Notes under the pieces: generated by a model | Databases searched by the model: none | Seen by the model: the letters and a program-made list of their open reading frames with translations, nothing else | Told to the model about the DNA's origin: nothing | NCBI GenBank assembly: GCA_049487715.1 | Contig: CP150590.1 | Coordinates: 62,001-126,000 of the forward strand | Source of the DNA: Pycnococcus provasolii | Lineage: Eukaryota; Chlorophyta; Pseudoscourfieldiophyceae; Pseudoscourfieldiales | Reading direction: 5' to 3' | DNA length: 64,000 bases | Translations under genes and position numbers: made by a program | Shown: positions 29,615 through 40,785 of the stretch, piece after piece | How the letters are laid out: each line of letters opens with the position of its first letter | Position numbering within the stretch: the stretch's first letter is position 1

Positions 29615-32300
29615 AGTGCAGTGCTTGCCTGATGTTGAACATTGGCATTGTTGTTTATTTTTTCAAATTAATAATTGCGTGTATTAATATTTTACGAATA
29701 ATACATTACATTACATTACATACATATTGCTTATTTGGTTCCTGGCTGGTATGAATTCGTGTCCGTGCTCGTCGGGCGGTCGCCGCCGAACGAATCGATG
29801 TGACGTTAGAACGGCTGGCATCACGCATTCTTTGCCGCGGAGATGAGGCGTCGTGCGTAAGCCAGCTCTCCAGCTTATATACGTACAGTATATATACATA
29901 TATAGTATGAAAAACGCAAAGTTGTTTCGCCTCAAGATTCGTCAGGACTTCCTCTTGCCTGGGGGGATATATGGACAATTCGTCTAATAAAACCTTGGGA
30001 TTTCTAACTTTCTAACTTTCCTTTTTTAAAAGTGAGTGCTCGTTACACTCCCAAACAATTTTAAAAACTGCACCCAACCCCCCGGGGCGATTCCTTGGCA
30101 GGCTCCCAGCACCACGTTAGCTTCTGCTACGGCTTCTTCAAGGTGCACTTGTTGTTTTCGCACGACGCTGTGATTTTTTGGTTTTTGTTGAAGGCGTCGG
30201 CACCGAAGAACATAGAACTCATGTCCGTCACCTTGGACGTGTTCCACTTGCTGATATCCTGGTTGAAGGCGTAGGCATGATAGAACATACCATTCATGTC
30301 TGTCACCTTGGACGTATCCCACCCGCTGATGTCTTGATTGAAGGTGGGTTCATTACGGAACATAGAACTCATGTCAGTCACCTTGGACGTGTTCCACTTG
30401 CTGATGTCTTCATTGAAGGCAAAAAGCTCGTTGGTTGCAAGGTTGTGAGGTATATAGTGGAAAAGGCCTTTCATGTTCGTCACCTCTGACGTATCCCACT
30501 CAGAGATCTTACCAAACCAAATATTCGCAAGTCTATGATCATTCAACCACACTCGAACACGTTCTCGCAAATCAAAATTACTTGTCACGGCCAACTTCTT
30601 GTCCTCCGCCTTCTTCTGCGCAGCCTTTGCAGCGGTAGCCTCGTCGTTCGCCACCTTGAGAGCAGCCTTGAGAGTGCTCTTGAAAGCACTCTCCTGCTCC
30701 TTGGCGGCGGCCTTGAGACTGGCAATCTCCTTCTCCTTGGCGGCTATAATGACGGCGTGGTCCTGCTTGAGACTGGCAATCTCGGCACTCTCCTGCTCCT
30801 TGACGGTCTCAGCAGGGCAAGAGGCAGCCGCCCCATCGGTAACAGTATACTCAGTAAACGCGGAGTCATAACGATCCCAATCACCAGCTTGGCTGAGGCG
30901 CCGGCGGCGAGACTTCTCAGCCACGACGGTGTCAGTCATCACGATCGTTCCATCCTCCTTGGTCACTTTCAGCGACGTTGCCGTAACGTTGATGACATCG
31001 CCACGCGCCGAGTAAAACGCGACGGCGTTTGCCTTGCCTGGTGCGCCACCGTGTGTCTCCGCGCCGGTGACGGTGTACATCAGGGAGGAGCCGTCCGGCT
31101 TACCGAGCGTCAGCGAGTCGATCGCGCGGAGAGCCGACGCTGGCTTGTTCACCGCGTTGTAGATGGAATCCGTCTTCGTCACCTTTGCTGTCGCCGAAGG
31201 CTTGCTGGACCCCTTCGCGAACGTGATGCCAGTCTTGCTGTCCGTCTTCGTCTCCTTGCTATTCTCGACGACCACCGCGACGAGGCCGACGATGACGCCC
31301 ACGAGGGCGCACAGGATGACCAAGAGAACTCCGCTGAAGATCGTGAGTCGCTTGGCTGTCTTCTTGGAATCTTTGTAGAGCTCCGCACCACGAGCAAGCT
31401 CCATGGGCGCGACCGTTCCGTCACCGTCGACGTCGAACACCTTGAGTGTTGGCTGGATCTCCTTGGGCAGTGTCTTGATGGCGATGGAGCCTTCCTTGTT
31501 CGCCTTCTTCAAGTCCACGTACACGGTGAGGATCTCCGTGAGCTCGTCCATCTCGATCTTTCCATTTTTCTCGTCGTCAATCTCGTGAAGGAGAGGGTGC
31601 ACCTTCTTGGGAAACGAAGAGACTTTGAGATAGGTCATCTCCGCAGACATGGGGTCAGGCAGTTCGTTCGGGTCGATGATGCCGTTTCCGTTGGTATCAT
31701 ATTGCGCGAGTTTCTCACGCAGTTCCGGCGGGCAGTCGGCGATACGAACGCCGTGCAGCACCTTGCGCACTTCTCCCATAGCTTGGTTCCCAGCCGGAGT
31801 AGACATAAGGTTATGAGCTGAAGGGACAGGGTCGATGGAGAGCTGATGAAGTACTTCTTCTTCTTCGAGCGTTGCTGACGTATCTTCTGAGGAGACACCC
31901 AGGTGGTGACTAGCAATACTAAAAAAGGAGGTCTCCAAGGGCATGCACCAGCTGGCGCAAGATTCGCAAAGGTTTCTTGTAAGTTAACCTTAAGTAGTGC
32001 GATGAAGAGTAGAATGAAGAAGTGAACAGCACTGAACACACTCAGACGTCACCAACCCTTTCTGCGAATGCGAACACACACTGAAATAAGACAAAAGAAA
32101 GCTACTATGAAGTAAGTGGCCGTGCAAGAATGAAAGGGTGAGGAGTTGAAATGACGAATGAGGGGCGCGGCCGCCTCAAGGGGGGAAGACGACTTGTAAC
32201 TTTGGACGCGCTTGTAGGGTAGAGCTTGCACAGCTTGCCGACGGTGACTTTGCCGTAGGTGGGAAAAGTGGCAAATTTTGCCAGCGGTGCCTTCTTATCA
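29170..32300. repeat. Segmental tandem duplication, unit A
   Basis: This unit of about 3.13 kb is repeated in direct orientation at 32470-35796. It begins at TGATGCTCATGCACGTATGC and ends at CCAGCGGTGCCTTCTTATCA. It carries the GT29-like fragment, a spacer with CATTACATTACAT and TATATA repeats, the whole EF-hand/BspA gene and its upstream DNA. The copies are nearly identical except inside the 3' half of the gene. Confidence 0.93.
30127..31944 (-). CDS. EF-hand / transmembrane / BspA-repeat (DUF285) protein, copy A
   Basis: 605 residues from ATG 31944. Three EF-hand-like loops at about 85-175: [39 protein letters not shown]. One transmembrane helix follows ([20 protein letters not shown], about 206-228). 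The region after it has Ser/Thr and an Arg-rich RRRR site, then an Ala/Lys/Glu coiled coil (about 385-465). Next are three or four BspA-type repeats ([22 protein letters not shown]03382/DUF285 type). The end is [11 protein letters not shown]. No signal peptide precedes the helix, so a type II topology with cytosolic calcium-binding and external repeats is inferred. DUF285 repeats are typical of bacterial surface adhesins and occur patchily in algae, which suggests lateral origin. Paralogue of the 33412-35469 gene. Confidence 0.85.
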   Translation of the reverse strand: MPLETSFFSIASHHLGVSSEDTSATLEEEEVLHQLSIDPVPSAHNLMSTPAGNQAMGEVRKVLHGVRIADCPPELREKLAQYDTNGNGIIDPNELPDPMSAEMTYLKVSSFPKKVHPLLHEIDDEKNGKIEMDELTEILTVYVDLKKANKEGSIAIKTLPKEIQPTLKVFDVDGDGTVAPMELARGAELYKDSKKTAKRLTIFSGVLLVILCALVGVIVGLVAVVVENSKETKTDSKTGITFAKGSSKPSATAKVTKTDSIYNAVNKPASALRAIDSLTLGKPDGSSLMYTVTGAETHGGAPGKANAVAFYSARGDVINVTATSLKVTKEDGTIVMTDTVVAEKSRRRRLSQAGDWDRYDSAFTEYTVTDGAAASCPAETVKEQESAEIASLKQDHAVIIAAKEKEIASLKAAAKEQESAFKSTLKAALKVANDEATAAKAAQKKAEDKKLAVTSNFDLRERVRVWLNDHRLANIWFGKISEWDTSEVTNMKGLFHYIPHNLATNELFAFNEDISKWNTSKVTDMSSMFRNEPTFNQDISGWDTSKVTDMNGMFYHAYAFNQDISKWNTSKVTDMSSMFFGADAFNKNQKITASCENNKCTLKKP

Positions 32301-32469
32301 TGCCACGCCTACCTCAACCAGCGCTTCATACAGCACCACCCTAATTGCGGAAGATCTTCTTACCTCCCTCCAAGCGGTACCCTGTTGGGGGATGGAATAA
32401 TTGGGGGTTATTGTGAGGGGATCCCTGTAGGGGATTCCTACCGGTGATTTGAATGATTAGCCCGCGGCG
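32301..32469. other. Spacer between duplicated units
   Basis: 169 bp absent from the ends of unit B. A short frame reads CHAYLNQRFIQHH, which may be an older remnant of coding DNA. Not assigned. Confidence 0.4.
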
Positions 32470-32905
32470 TATGATGCTCATGCACGTATGCGAGCGTGTC
32501 ACCGCGTACGGCTTCACGGCGGGCAAGACGCTCAAGGCGTGGTACTTCGACAAACGGCCGAAAAACAAGAATGGGTCGCACCATGGAAAGAAGCTCTGGC
32601 TGCGCAACAAGTCGTGGCAAATCGACCAGTGGCGTTTCGCGGAAATGTCGCCTGCCGTCGACGTGAGAAAAGGAGGTGGCGGTGGCGGTGGCGCGCGGTA
32701 GCCGGTAGGAGGCGGCGGAGGAGCGGCGGCGGAGCTTAAGTCCCAGCGAGCGCTCAAGCCAACGAGGTGAGCAGCAGGACGACGAATACGGAGGATCCGA
32801 TCTATTGCCTATCACGCGCCGCTCTCGCATGTTGCTGCACAACATGAAGGGTGAGCGCCGATGCATAACCGACTTGGCGAAGCACGGACTGCTCACCGTG
32901 CTGTA
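32470..32905 (+). pseudogene. Sialyltransferase-like (GT29) pseudogene, copy B
   Basis: Matches copy A from MLMHVCERVTAYGFTAGKTL onward but starts at the duplication breakpoint, so it lacks the HP.F.RY part. It ends at a TAG (32699-32701) after the Gly run, where copy A continues. Truncated at both ends and not functional. Confidence 0.65.
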
Positions 32906-33411
32906 GAGTGCAGTGCTTGCTGATGTTGAACATTGGCATTGTTGTTTATTTTTTCAAATTAATAATTGCGTGTATCAATATTTTACGAATAATACATTAC
33001 ATTGCATTACATACATATTGCTTATTTGGTTCCTGGCTGGTATGAATTCGTGTCCGTGCTCATCGGGCGGTCGCCCGCCGAACGAATCGATGTGACGTTA
33101 GAACGGCTGGCATCACGCATTCTTTGCCGCTTGGATGAGGCGTCGTGCGTAAGCCAGCTCTCCAGCTTATATACGTATTGTATACATATATAGTATGAAA
33201 AACGCAAAGTTGTTTCGCCTCAAGATTCGTCAGGACTTCCTCTTGCCTGGGGGGATATATGGACAATTCGTCTAATAAAACCTTGGGATTTCTAACTTTC
33301 TAACTTTCCTTTTAAAAGTGAGTGCTCGTTACACTCCCAAATAATTTTAAAAACTGCCCCCAACCCCCCGGGCGATTCCTTGGCAGGCTCCCAGCACCAC
33401 GTTAGCTTCGG

Positions 33412-35469
33412 CTACGGCTTCTTCTTCAAGGTGCACTTGGAGTTTTCGCACGACGCTGTGATTTTTTGGTTTTTGTTGAAGGCGTCGGCACCGAAGAACA
33501 TATTGGACATGTCCGTCACCTTCGACGTGTTCCACTTGCTGATGTCTTGATCGAAGGACGTGGCAAAATATAACATGCCGTTCATTTTCGTCACCTTCGA
33601 CGTGTCCCACCCGCTGATGTCTTGTTTGAAGGCGTAGGCTAGATTGAACATATAACTCATGTCCGTCACCTTGGACGTGTTCCACTTGCTGATGTCTTGA
33701 TTGAAGAGCTCGGCACCGCTGAACATGTCACGCATGTCAGTCACCTTGGACGTGTTCCACTTGCTGATGTCTTCATTGAAGGCCGAGGCACCATTGAACA
33801 ATTGACTCATGTCCGTCACCTGTGACGTATCCCACTCAGAGATCTTACCAAACCAATTATCCACTATCGCACTTCCTTGATTATCATTATTATTATTATT
33901 ATTCTTATCCCAACTATTCGGTAAAAATATTTCCTTGATCGCATTTCCTTGATTTTTTTTTTGTTCATTCAACCACGCTCCAACACGTGCTCGCAAATCA
34001 GCATTACTTGCAACGACCAACTTAAGTTGTGCAGCCTCGAGACAATCCTTAGCAGATTTCTCTGCCTTCTTCTGCGCAGCCTTTGCAGCGGTAGCCTCGT
34101 CGTTCGCCACCTTGAGAGCAGCCTCGAGCTTTTTGATTTTTTCCTTCTCAGCAGAGCAAGGCGCAGCCGCCCCCTCAGAAACAGAATCAGTTCCCGCAGT
34201 CGACGTGGATGTTGACCCGCCCGTCGGCAGCGTTTTAGGAGTAGGAGGATCACAGTAGCACCAGTCGTCAGAGGTTTCTCCCCACAGGCACCAGCTTCCA
34301 TCCTTGTCGCTGTCGCAGTTGGTACATCCACTCTGTTTTTCAACGCCGCAATTAGTGATCGTCCACTCAGGCAGGCACTTTTTGTTACTGGCCTTGCAAG
34401 TGCCAGTGCCACTGTCGAGAAGGCGCCGGCGGCGAGACTTCTCAGCCACGACGGTGTCAGTCATCACGATCGTTCCATCCTCCTTGGTCACTTTCAGCGA
34501 CGTTGCCGTAACGTTGATGACATCGCCACGCGCCGAGTAAAACGCGACGGCGTTTGCCTTGCCTGGTGCGCCACCGTGTGTCTCCGCGCCGGTGACGGTG
34601 TACATCAGGGAGGAGCCGTCCGGCTTACCGAGCGTCAGCGAGTCGATCGCGCGGAGAGCCGACGCTGACTTCTTCACCGCGTTGTAGATGGAATCCGTCT
34701 TCGTCACCTTTGCTGTCGCCGAAGGCTTGCTGGACCCCTTCGCGAACGTGATGCCAGTCTTGCTGTCCGTCTTCGTCTCCTTGCTATTCTCGACGACCAC
34801 CGCGACGAGGCCGACGATGACGCCCACGAGGGCGCACAGGATGACCAAGAGAACTCCGCTGAAGGTCATGAGTCGCTTGGCTGTCTTCTTGGATTCTTTG
34901 TAGAGCTCCGCGCCACGAGCAAGCTCCATGGGCGCGACCGTTCCGTCACCGTCGACGTCGAACACCTTAAGCGTAGCCTGGATTTCCTTCGGAAGTGTCT
35001 TGATGGCGATGGAGCCTTCCTTGTTCGCCTTCTTCAAGTCCACGTACACGGTGAGGATATCCGTGAGCTCGTCCAACTCGATCTTTCCATTTTTCTCGTC
35101 GTCAATCTCGTTCAGGAGCGGTTGCACCTTCTTGGGAAACGAAGAGACTTTGAGATAGGTCATCTCCGCAGACATGGGGTCAGGCAGTTCGTTCGGGTCG
35201 ATGATGCCGTTTCCGTTGGTGTCGTACTGCTGGAGCTTCTCCCGCAGTTCCGGCGGGCAGTCGGCGATCTTCACTCCGTGCAGCACCTTGCGCACTTCTC
35301 CCATAGCTTGGTTCCCAGCCGGAGTAGACATAAGGTTATGAGCTGAAGGGACAGGGTCGATGGAGAGCTGATGAAGTACTTCTTCTTCTTCGAGCGTTGC
35401 TGACGTATCTTCTGAGGAGACACCCAGGTGGTGACTAGCAATACTAAAAAAGGAGGTCTCCAAGGGCAT
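33412..35469 (-). CDS. EF-hand / transmembrane / BspA-repeat (DUF285) protein, copy B
   Basis: 685 residues from ATG 35469. Residues 1 to about 350 are almost identical to copy A (EF-hands, transmembrane helix, RRRR site). They differ by a few conservative changes such as VRIAD/VKIAD and HPLLHE/QPLLNE. After the RRRR site the two genes diverge sharply. Copy B has a Cys-rich module (TCKASNKKCLPEW...CTNCDSDKDGSWCLWGE...WCYCDPP), a Ser/Thr linker, a shorter coiled coil, and an AAT-encoded Asn run. Five BspA-type repeats follow ([20 protein letters not shown] and similar), ending CENSKCTLKKKP. The conserved inside and variable outside suggest receptor- or adhesin-type diversification. Confidence 0.85.
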   Translation of the reverse strand: MPLETSFFSIASHHLGVSSEDTSATLEEEEVLHQLSIDPVPSAHNLMSTPAGNQAMGEVRKVLHGVKIADCPPELREKLQQYDTNGNGIIDPNELPDPMSAEMTYLKVSSFPKKVQPLLNEIDDEKNGKIELDELTDILTVYVDLKKANKEGSIAIKTLPKEIQATLKVFDVDGDGTVAPMELARGAELYKESKKTAKRLMTFSGVLLVILCALVGVIVGLVAVVVENSKETKTDSKTGITFAKGSSKPSATAKVTKTDSIYNAVKKSASALRAIDSLTLGKPDGSSLMYTVTGAETHGGAPGKANAVAFYSARGDVINVTATSLKVTKEDGTIVMTDTVVAEKSRRRRLLDSGTGTCKASNKKCLPEWTITNCGVEKQSGCTNCDSDKDGSWCLWGETSDDWCYCDPPTPKTLPTGGSTSTSTAGTDSVSEGAAAPCSAEKEKIKKLEAALKVANDEATAAKAAQKKAEKSAKDCLEAAQLKLVVASNADLRARVGAWLNEQKKNQGNAIKEIFLPNSWDKNNNNNNDNQGSAIVDNWFGKISEWDTSQVTDMSQLFNGASAFNEDISKWNTSKVTDMRDMFSGAELFNQDISKWNTSKVTDMSYMFNLAYAFKQDISGWDTSKVTKMNGMLYFATSFDQDISKWNTSKVTDMSNMFFGADAFNKNQKITASCENSKCTLKKKP

Positions 35470-35796
35470 GCACCAGCTGGCGCAAGATTCGCAAAGGTTT
35501 CTTGTAAGTTAACCTTAAGTAGTGCGATGAAGAGTAGAATGAAGAAGTGAACAGCACTGAACACACTCAGACGTCACCAACCCTTTCTGCGAATGCGAAC
35601 ACACACTGAAATAAGACAAAAGAAAGCTACTATGAAGTAAGTGGCCGTGCAAGAATGAAAGGGTAAGGAGTTGAAATGACGAATGAGGGGCGCGGCCGCC
35701 TCAAAGGGGGAAGACGACTTGTAACTTTGGACGCGCTTGTACAGCTTGCCGTAGGTGGGAAAAGTGGCAAATTTTGCCAGCGGTGCCTTCTTATCA

Positions 35797-36842
35797 CCAA
35801 GGGGAAATGAGAATGGGAAATGTGTATTTCCCCTTGGACGATACCTTTTGGATTGGTTATACTTTCCCGTTATAGTTTGTTATGGCATACAGTATCACGT
35901 GATTAGAGTGTACTGGCAGAAGCGAAAAATCGGGATTTTTCGCTTATATAACCAACCGCGTTTGTTCCTGTCGAATGTACACCTATTCTCCTCAATGTTA
36001 AGGCCGGAAAAGGTCCGGTGTTCAATTGAGCTTTTGCTAGCAAACAGACATCAATTTTTGTTGATTTTTGGCGATTTCCTGGGTTTCCGCCCCCGACAAA
36101 ATAGTGGTATGGCACCAAATTCTTGCGTGTGCCGACCGCATTCCCGACGTCTTGCAAGCTCGAAGACGGGTCTGTCTGGTACGTGGCTTTACACAAAGGT
36201 TGGACACACTATTGTGAGGTACTACGCGAGCGGAGTAGGGCACCAGTCGCCTATGCGGCTCAAGATCACCACCGATGTACAAAAAAACACTCCCGCTGGG
36301 ACCATATGGTCCCAGCCGGCCCTAAAGGGATATTAGCGAATCGCCAATAAGAGAAACGTGTTTAAGCTTTTAAAAAATAAAGGGGGCCGGTATTCGCCTC
36401 CGACCTATTACACCTGGGCATGGGCGACTCGACTAGAATTCGTGTCGTCGCTTCCGACCACAGGTGGATAGAAGAGAAGAGGAAACCTGATAAAACAACG
36501 AAAAGAGGTCTTGAATGCAGAGCCAAGGACGGATCCCCCTACCCTACAGAGCCTGTGGTGGAGTGCAGGACGACCCCGGGGGTCGGCACGGATCGGATTC
36601 GGATCGGATTCCCCCCCCCCCCCAGTTCCCCCCCCCTCAAAATAAGGGGGGCTGAGGCTCACCCAGGGGATCCCTCCGACCCTCCCTCTGTGCCAGACAA
36701 GTAATTACAGACAAGTACGGATCCCCCCTTTCCCTCCGGATTAGGTACTAGGCGCACTGGCGAGGCCGTCTCCCTATCCCTCCTCGTCCCTCTGCTCTCT
36801 CCCCCTCTCCACCTCTCATTCCTTCTCCTCCCCCTCGGCCCC
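35797..36842. other. Spacer with a 22-bp palindrome
   Basis: No gene supported, although short frames near 36100-36330 have some protein-like runs. It holds a perfect palindrome at 36295-36316, GGATCGGATTC repeats near 36590, and a C-run near 36611. Confidence 0.5.
36295..36316. repeat. Perfect 22-bp palindrome
   Basis: GCTGGGACCAT followed directly by its exact complement ATGGTCCCAGC, with no loop, preceded by an A-run (36281-36287). Confidence 0.92.
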
Positions 36843-39056
36843 ATGACGTCGACGGCGGCGAAGATGAAGATGAAGATGACGGGTCACACGCGCACAAACA
36901 ACTCGCAGCACAGCACTGATGCCACGCGTCGCCCGGGGAGAACCTCGGCTATGGCAACTTACAAGGCGAGCGCAAGAGGCAAGGGGCGGGCGGGTGCTGC
37001 CTTCTCACCTGACGCGAACAGGGAACTTCAACGCCCTCGGAGGAGGAGGATGAGATGGAGTGCGCCAGTGGCGGCGGCGTCGTCGACTCAGCCTCAGCCT
37101 CAGCCTCCCGCCGCGTCGACGTCAACGTCACCACCACCACCATCCTCATCTGAAAATGGAAGCAAGAAAGCAAAGTCAAAAAAGGCTTCAAACGCGCAGC
37201 CTCTCAACGCACAGCAGCGTGCGGCGTACATACCGAAGAAAAACATTAGGAACTTCTCCATCATCGCGCACGTCGACCACGGGAAATCCACGCTCGCGGA
37301 CGGACTGCTCGAGTTCACGGAAACGGTTCACACGCGAGAAATGGCAAGCCAGTTCTTAGACGGCATGGACCTCGAACGAGAACGAGGCATCACCATCAAA
37401 CTGCAGGCTGCGCGCATGAGGTACACCCCTGAAGGCGGGGAACCGCACGCGCTCAACTTGATCGATACGCCGGGACACGTGGACTTCTCGTACGAAGTCT
37501 CGCGAAGCTTAGCGGCGTGCGAAGCGGCACTCTTAGTCGTTGACGCGAGTCAAGGTGTCGAAGCACAAACGCTCGCAAACTGCTACCTCGCTCTCGAAAA
37601 CGACCTCGAAATCATACCCGTTCTCAACAAAATCGACCTGCCTGGTGCCGACCCAGACCGCGTACTCGCGGAAATAGAAGACTTGGTAGGAATCGACGCC
37701 ACGGAAGCGATCATGTGCTCCGCCAAGCAGAGAATAGGAATCAAGGAAGTACTCGACGCAATAGTCGCGAGATGCCCGCCACCGCCTGCTGAAGTCGAAC
37801 CAGCCAACCCGCTGCGTGCGCTCATCTTCGACAGCTACTACGATGCGTACCGCGGAGTCATCGTCATGTTTCGCATCGTCGACGGATCCATAAAAAAGGG
37901 TGACAAGATTCGATTCATGAACAGCGGCGTCGAGTACGACATCGACGAAGTTGGCGTCATCAGCCCCAAACAAGTTCCCGTGAACGACCGCGCGCTCGAG
38001 CCTGGCGAGGTTGGATACCTGTGCGCGTCCATCAAGGAGGTTGCGCACGCGCGCGTCGGAGACACCATCACGAGCGTTGCGAACGAAGCCAGCGATGCGC
38101 TGCCAGGCTACCAAGAAGCGACGCCGATGGTGTACGCTGGGCTGTTTCCCACGGATCAGGGGCAGTACAACGACCTGCGCGAGGCGCTCGAAAAGCTCCA
38201 GCTGAACGACGCGGCGCTCAGCTTCGAGGTGGAGAACTCGCCCGCCATGGGATTCGGGTTCCGGTGCGGATTTCTTGGACTGCTGCACAGCGAGATTGTG
38301 CAGGAGCGCCTCGAGCGCGAGTACAACCTTGACCTCATCACCACGGCACCCACAGTCGTGTACGAGGTATTGAACGCCAAGGGCGAGACGGTGGTTGTCG
38401 ACAACCCCGCGGACATGCCACCGCCAGACAGGCGCCGGGAGGTGCGTGAGCCATACGTTCGCGTGGACCTGTTCACGCCGGAGGATTACGTCGGAACTCT
38501 TATGGAGCTGAATCAGGATCGACGTGGCGAGTTTATTACCATGGAGTACCTTGGCACGGGCGCCGGCGGCGGCCGAACGAAGTTGTCTTACGAGGTGCCA
38601 CTCGCGGAGGTTGTGTGCGACTACTTCGACGCCGTGAAGAGTCGATCGAAAGGATACGCGAGCATGGAGTACACGATGACGGGCTACCGTAAGAATAATC
38701 TAGTTCGTTTGGACGTGAAGATTAATGGCGAGGAGGCGGATCCGCTGAGCTGCATCGTGCACAAGGACAAGGCGTACGGCGTCGGCCGAGACTTAGTCGA
38801 TCGTCTGAAGGAATTGATTCCGCGCCAGCAGTTCCCCGTTCCGATTCAGGCGACGATCGGCGCGAAAAGTGTCGCGAGCGCGCGCATTCCAGCCATTAGG
38901 AAGGATGTCTTGGCGAAGTGCTACGGCGGCGACATTTCGCGCAAGAAGAAGCTGTTGAAGAAGCAGGCGGAGGGTAAGAAGCGCATGAAGGCGATTGGCC
39001 GTGTGGATGTTCCGCAGGAGGCGTTTATGGCAATTTTGAATAAGAAAGAGAACTAG
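36843..39056 (+). CDS. lepA: Translation factor GTPase LepA/EF4, plastid-type
   Basis: 737 residues. The first ~130 are Arg/Ser/Pro-rich with few acidic residues, as expected of a transit peptide plus linker. The GTPase core then shows G1 [10 protein letters not shown] (about 142), the switch-[16 protein letters not shown]3 DTPGHVDF, and G4 NKIDLP. The LepA-specific parts follow: [33 protein letters not shown], and [40 protein letters not shown] comes next, and the C-terminal [20 protein letters not shown] ... [16 protein letters not shown] is diagnostic. LepA/EF4 back-translocates or remodels stalled ribosomes and is needed for efficient plastid translation under stress (family knowledge). 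ATG 36843 is the first in frame. Mitochondrial GUF1 is an alternative, but the bacterial-like C-terminus favours the plastid form. Confidence 0.95.
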   Translation: MTSTAAKMKMKMTGHTRTNNSQHSTDATRRPGRTSAMATYKASARGKGRAGAAFSPDANRELQRPRRRRMRWSAPVAAASSTQPQPQPPAASTSTSPPPPSSSENGSKKAKSKKASNAQPLNAQQRAAYIPKKNIRNFSIIAHVDHGKSTLADGLLEFTETVHTREMASQFLDGMDLERERGITIKLQAARMRYTPEGGEPHALNLIDTPGHVDFSYEVSRSLAACEAALLVVDASQGVEAQTLANCYLALENDLEIIPVLNKIDLPGADPDRVLAEIEDLVGIDATEAIMCSAKQRIGIKEVLDAIVARCPPPPAEVEPANPLRALIFDSYYDAYRGVIVMFRIVDGSIKKGDKIRFMNSGVEYDIDEVGVISPKQVPVNDRALEPGEVGYLCASIKEVAHARVGDTITSVANEASDALPGYQEATPMVYAGLFPTDQGQYNDLREALEKLQLNDAALSFEVENSPAMGFGFRCGFLGLLHSEIVQERLEREYNLDLITTAPTVVYEVLNAKGETVVVDNPADMPPPDRRREVREPYVRVDLFTPEDYVGTLMELNQDRRGEFITMEYLGTGAGGGRTKLSYEVPLAEVVCDYFDAVKSRSKGYASMEYTMTGYRKNNLVRLDVKINGEEADPLSCIVHKDKAYGVGRDLVDRLKELIPRQQFPVPIQATIGAKSVASARIPAIRKDVLAKCYGGDISRKKKLLKKQAEGKKRMKAIGRVDVPQEAFMAILNKKEN

Positions 39057-39104
39057 AGAAGTGAGAAATCCCTCATTTAATACTTGAGTGTACTTTTACT
39101 TTGT

Positions 39105-39200
39105 CGAACGATTGTCCATTCATGCACCATTCATGTTGCACCGTTTAGCCCATTCAGCGGCGCCACTGAACAGCCGCGTTTCTACACGGCGCCGGTGGTT
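39105..39200 (+). repeat. Dispersed element, copy 1 (CCATTCA-rich)
   Basis: It contains GTCCATTCATGCACCATTCA ... CCCATTCAGCGGCGCC ... GCGTTT.TA..CGGCGC. A diverged copy is at 51765-51840. Both sit just downstream of a plus-strand gene. Confidence 0.6.
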
Positions 39201-39360
39201 TCGAAGCCACCACGAGGGAGTCCGTCCGGCGAGAGCTCCACGAGTAGTCTCCCCTATTATTAACCCCGAAAGGTACGTTCGGGGTTTGGTCTGTTTTGTT
39301 TTCCGCGCCCGTCTTCCCCTCCGGCCTGCTGCTACGGGGAAGAAGCCACTTCAAGGGGGT

Positions 39361-40677
39361 ATGCTCCGCGGCATGGCGCCCACGAGCGGTGCGCAGGGCG
39401 GTGCGTCGCAGCGTCGCGTCTCGGCGTCCATGTCGGCGCGCACGTCCAGCTCCGACGCACTGCTAGCCTCGGACGCACTGCCTGCTCCACCCCGCTCGCG
39501 CGCGTGTCAGGGCGGGGTGGGCACGGTGGACAGCGCAGTCGTCGGAAGTCACGCAGCAGCAGCGAGTGCCTCGGAGGCTGACGAGTCCATCACGGCGCGA
39601 CGTCTGCGTGTGTTCGCCATCAGTGACGTTCACAGCGACTTCTCGGAGAACATGGCGTGGGTTGACGCGCTTCCACTCGAGGAGAACACGACGGATGTGC
39701 TAATAGTCGCGGGCGACGTATCGGATCACGCGCTCACGCTGCAGGGGACTTTGAAGAGGTTTCGCGCACGCTTCAGCGACGTCTTCTTCACGCCAGGCAA
39801 TCACGACCTGTGGGACGAGAAGTCGTCGATCGAAAAACTGCAACGTGTGCGTGACATGTGCCGAGAGTGCGACATACACACGTTACCGAAGTGGTTCGCT
39901 CTGCCGAACACGTCTCGTCGACTTTTCGTCGTTCCCATCTTGAGTTGGTACCACGCGTCGTTCGACACGGAGCCGGACATCGACCATTTAGCTTCCGTGC
40001 TTCCGCGCGTGCAGAACGCCATGACGGACTTTCGGGCTTGTCAGTGGCCGAGTGGAGAGCAGAGAGAGCTGAACGCTCTTGACGAAAGTTTGGCGACGTA
40101 CTTTGACGCGTTGAACGACGCGTGGATTCGCGACGACGACAGCCACTACGAGTCGTGGACAGCACTCGAGGACATGCTGAACGGCTCGGATGATCCTCTG
40201 ATTAGCTTCTCGCACTTCTTACCGCGCATCGAGCTGATACCGGAGAAGCGGTTTCTGTTCTACCCGCACTTACCCAAGGCGGTGGGCAGCACGTTTTTAG
40301 GCGATCGCGTCGTGAGGCTTACCAGCAAACGCTCTTCTGCGGAGAAAAGGCACGTGCACGTGTTTGGCCACACGCACTTCGCTTGGGACAGCACGCTCGA
40401 CGACTCGATTAGGTACGTGCAGAGCGCGCTGTGCTACCCTTCTGAGCGTAAGCAGAGGTGGGGCAGCATCGCGATGCCTCGTTTGGAGCACGCGCCCGTC
40501 TTGCTATTCGACAGCGACTTGAAAGATGGCGGTGGCGGTGGCGGATTTGTCGGCGAGATGCCTGCGCGTTGGTCGGAGCACTACAGGCGAACTCGTCGCG
40601 ATCCGTCGAATTTGGAGCTCGCGCCGTACGTGTCCGCGATGTGGGAACGCAGGAAGCAACGACACGAGCAGCAGTAA
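39361..40677 (+). CDS. Calcineurin-like metallophosphoesterase
   Basis: 438 residues from the ATG at 39361 (MLRGMAPTSG). The frame extends upstream to 39088, but that part overlaps the dispersed element and is probably untranslated. The first ~80 residues are Ala/Ser-rich. The metal-binding motifs occur in order: SDVHSDF (D-x-H), IVAGDVSDH (GD), TPGNHDLWD (GNHD), FSHFLPR (His), VFGHTHFAWD (GHTH). This set defines an active two-metal phosphoesterase. Algal and plant relatives are annotated only as metallophosphoesterases, and the substrate is unknown. The N-terminus could be a weak plastid transit peptide. The 3' end converges on the next gene with a 108-bp gap. Confidence 0.9.
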   Translation: MLRGMAPTSGAQGGASQRRVSASMSARTSSSDALLASDALPAPPRSRACQGGVGTVDSAVVGSHAAAASASEADESITARRLRVFAISDVHSDFSENMAWVDALPLEENTTDVLIVAGDVSDHALTLQGTLKRFRARFSDVFFTPGNHDLWDEKSSIEKLQRVRDMCRECDIHTLPKWFALPNTSRRLFVVPILSWYHASFDTEPDIDHLASVLPRVQNAMTDFRACQWPSGEQRELNALDESLATYFDALNDAWIRDDDSHYESWTALEDMLNGSDDPLISFSHFLPRIELIPEKRFLFYPHLPKAVGSTFLGDRVVRLTSKRSSAEKRHVHVFGHTHFAWDSTLDDSIRYVQSALCYPSERKQRWGSIAMPRLEHAPVLLFDSDLKDGGGGGGFVGEMPARWSEHYRRTRRDPSNLELAPYVSAMWERRKQRHEQQ

Positions 40678-40785
40678 TGGCTTGTAATATAAATTGCAGT
40701 ACATGAATAATTTGTCTATCCACTATCAATCATTACAGCTACAAAAAACGTGGTTGTTTCGGTTCAGTGCAGCGCGCTGACTCTG

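Larger units (their letters stand above)
32470..35796. repeat. Segmental tandem duplication, unit B
   Basis: Direct repeat of 29170-32300, about 3.33 kb. It is longer because its gene has a Cys-rich insert, an Asn run and an extra BspA repeat. Confidence 0.93.

Noticed and set aside
37533-38288. 251-codon minus-strand frame within LepA
   Set aside because: Lies opposite a fully conserved GTPase; no features of its own.
39088-39360. N-terminal extension of the metallophosphoesterase
   Set aside because: Overlaps the dispersed CCATTCA element and looks non-coding; ATG 39361 is sufficient.
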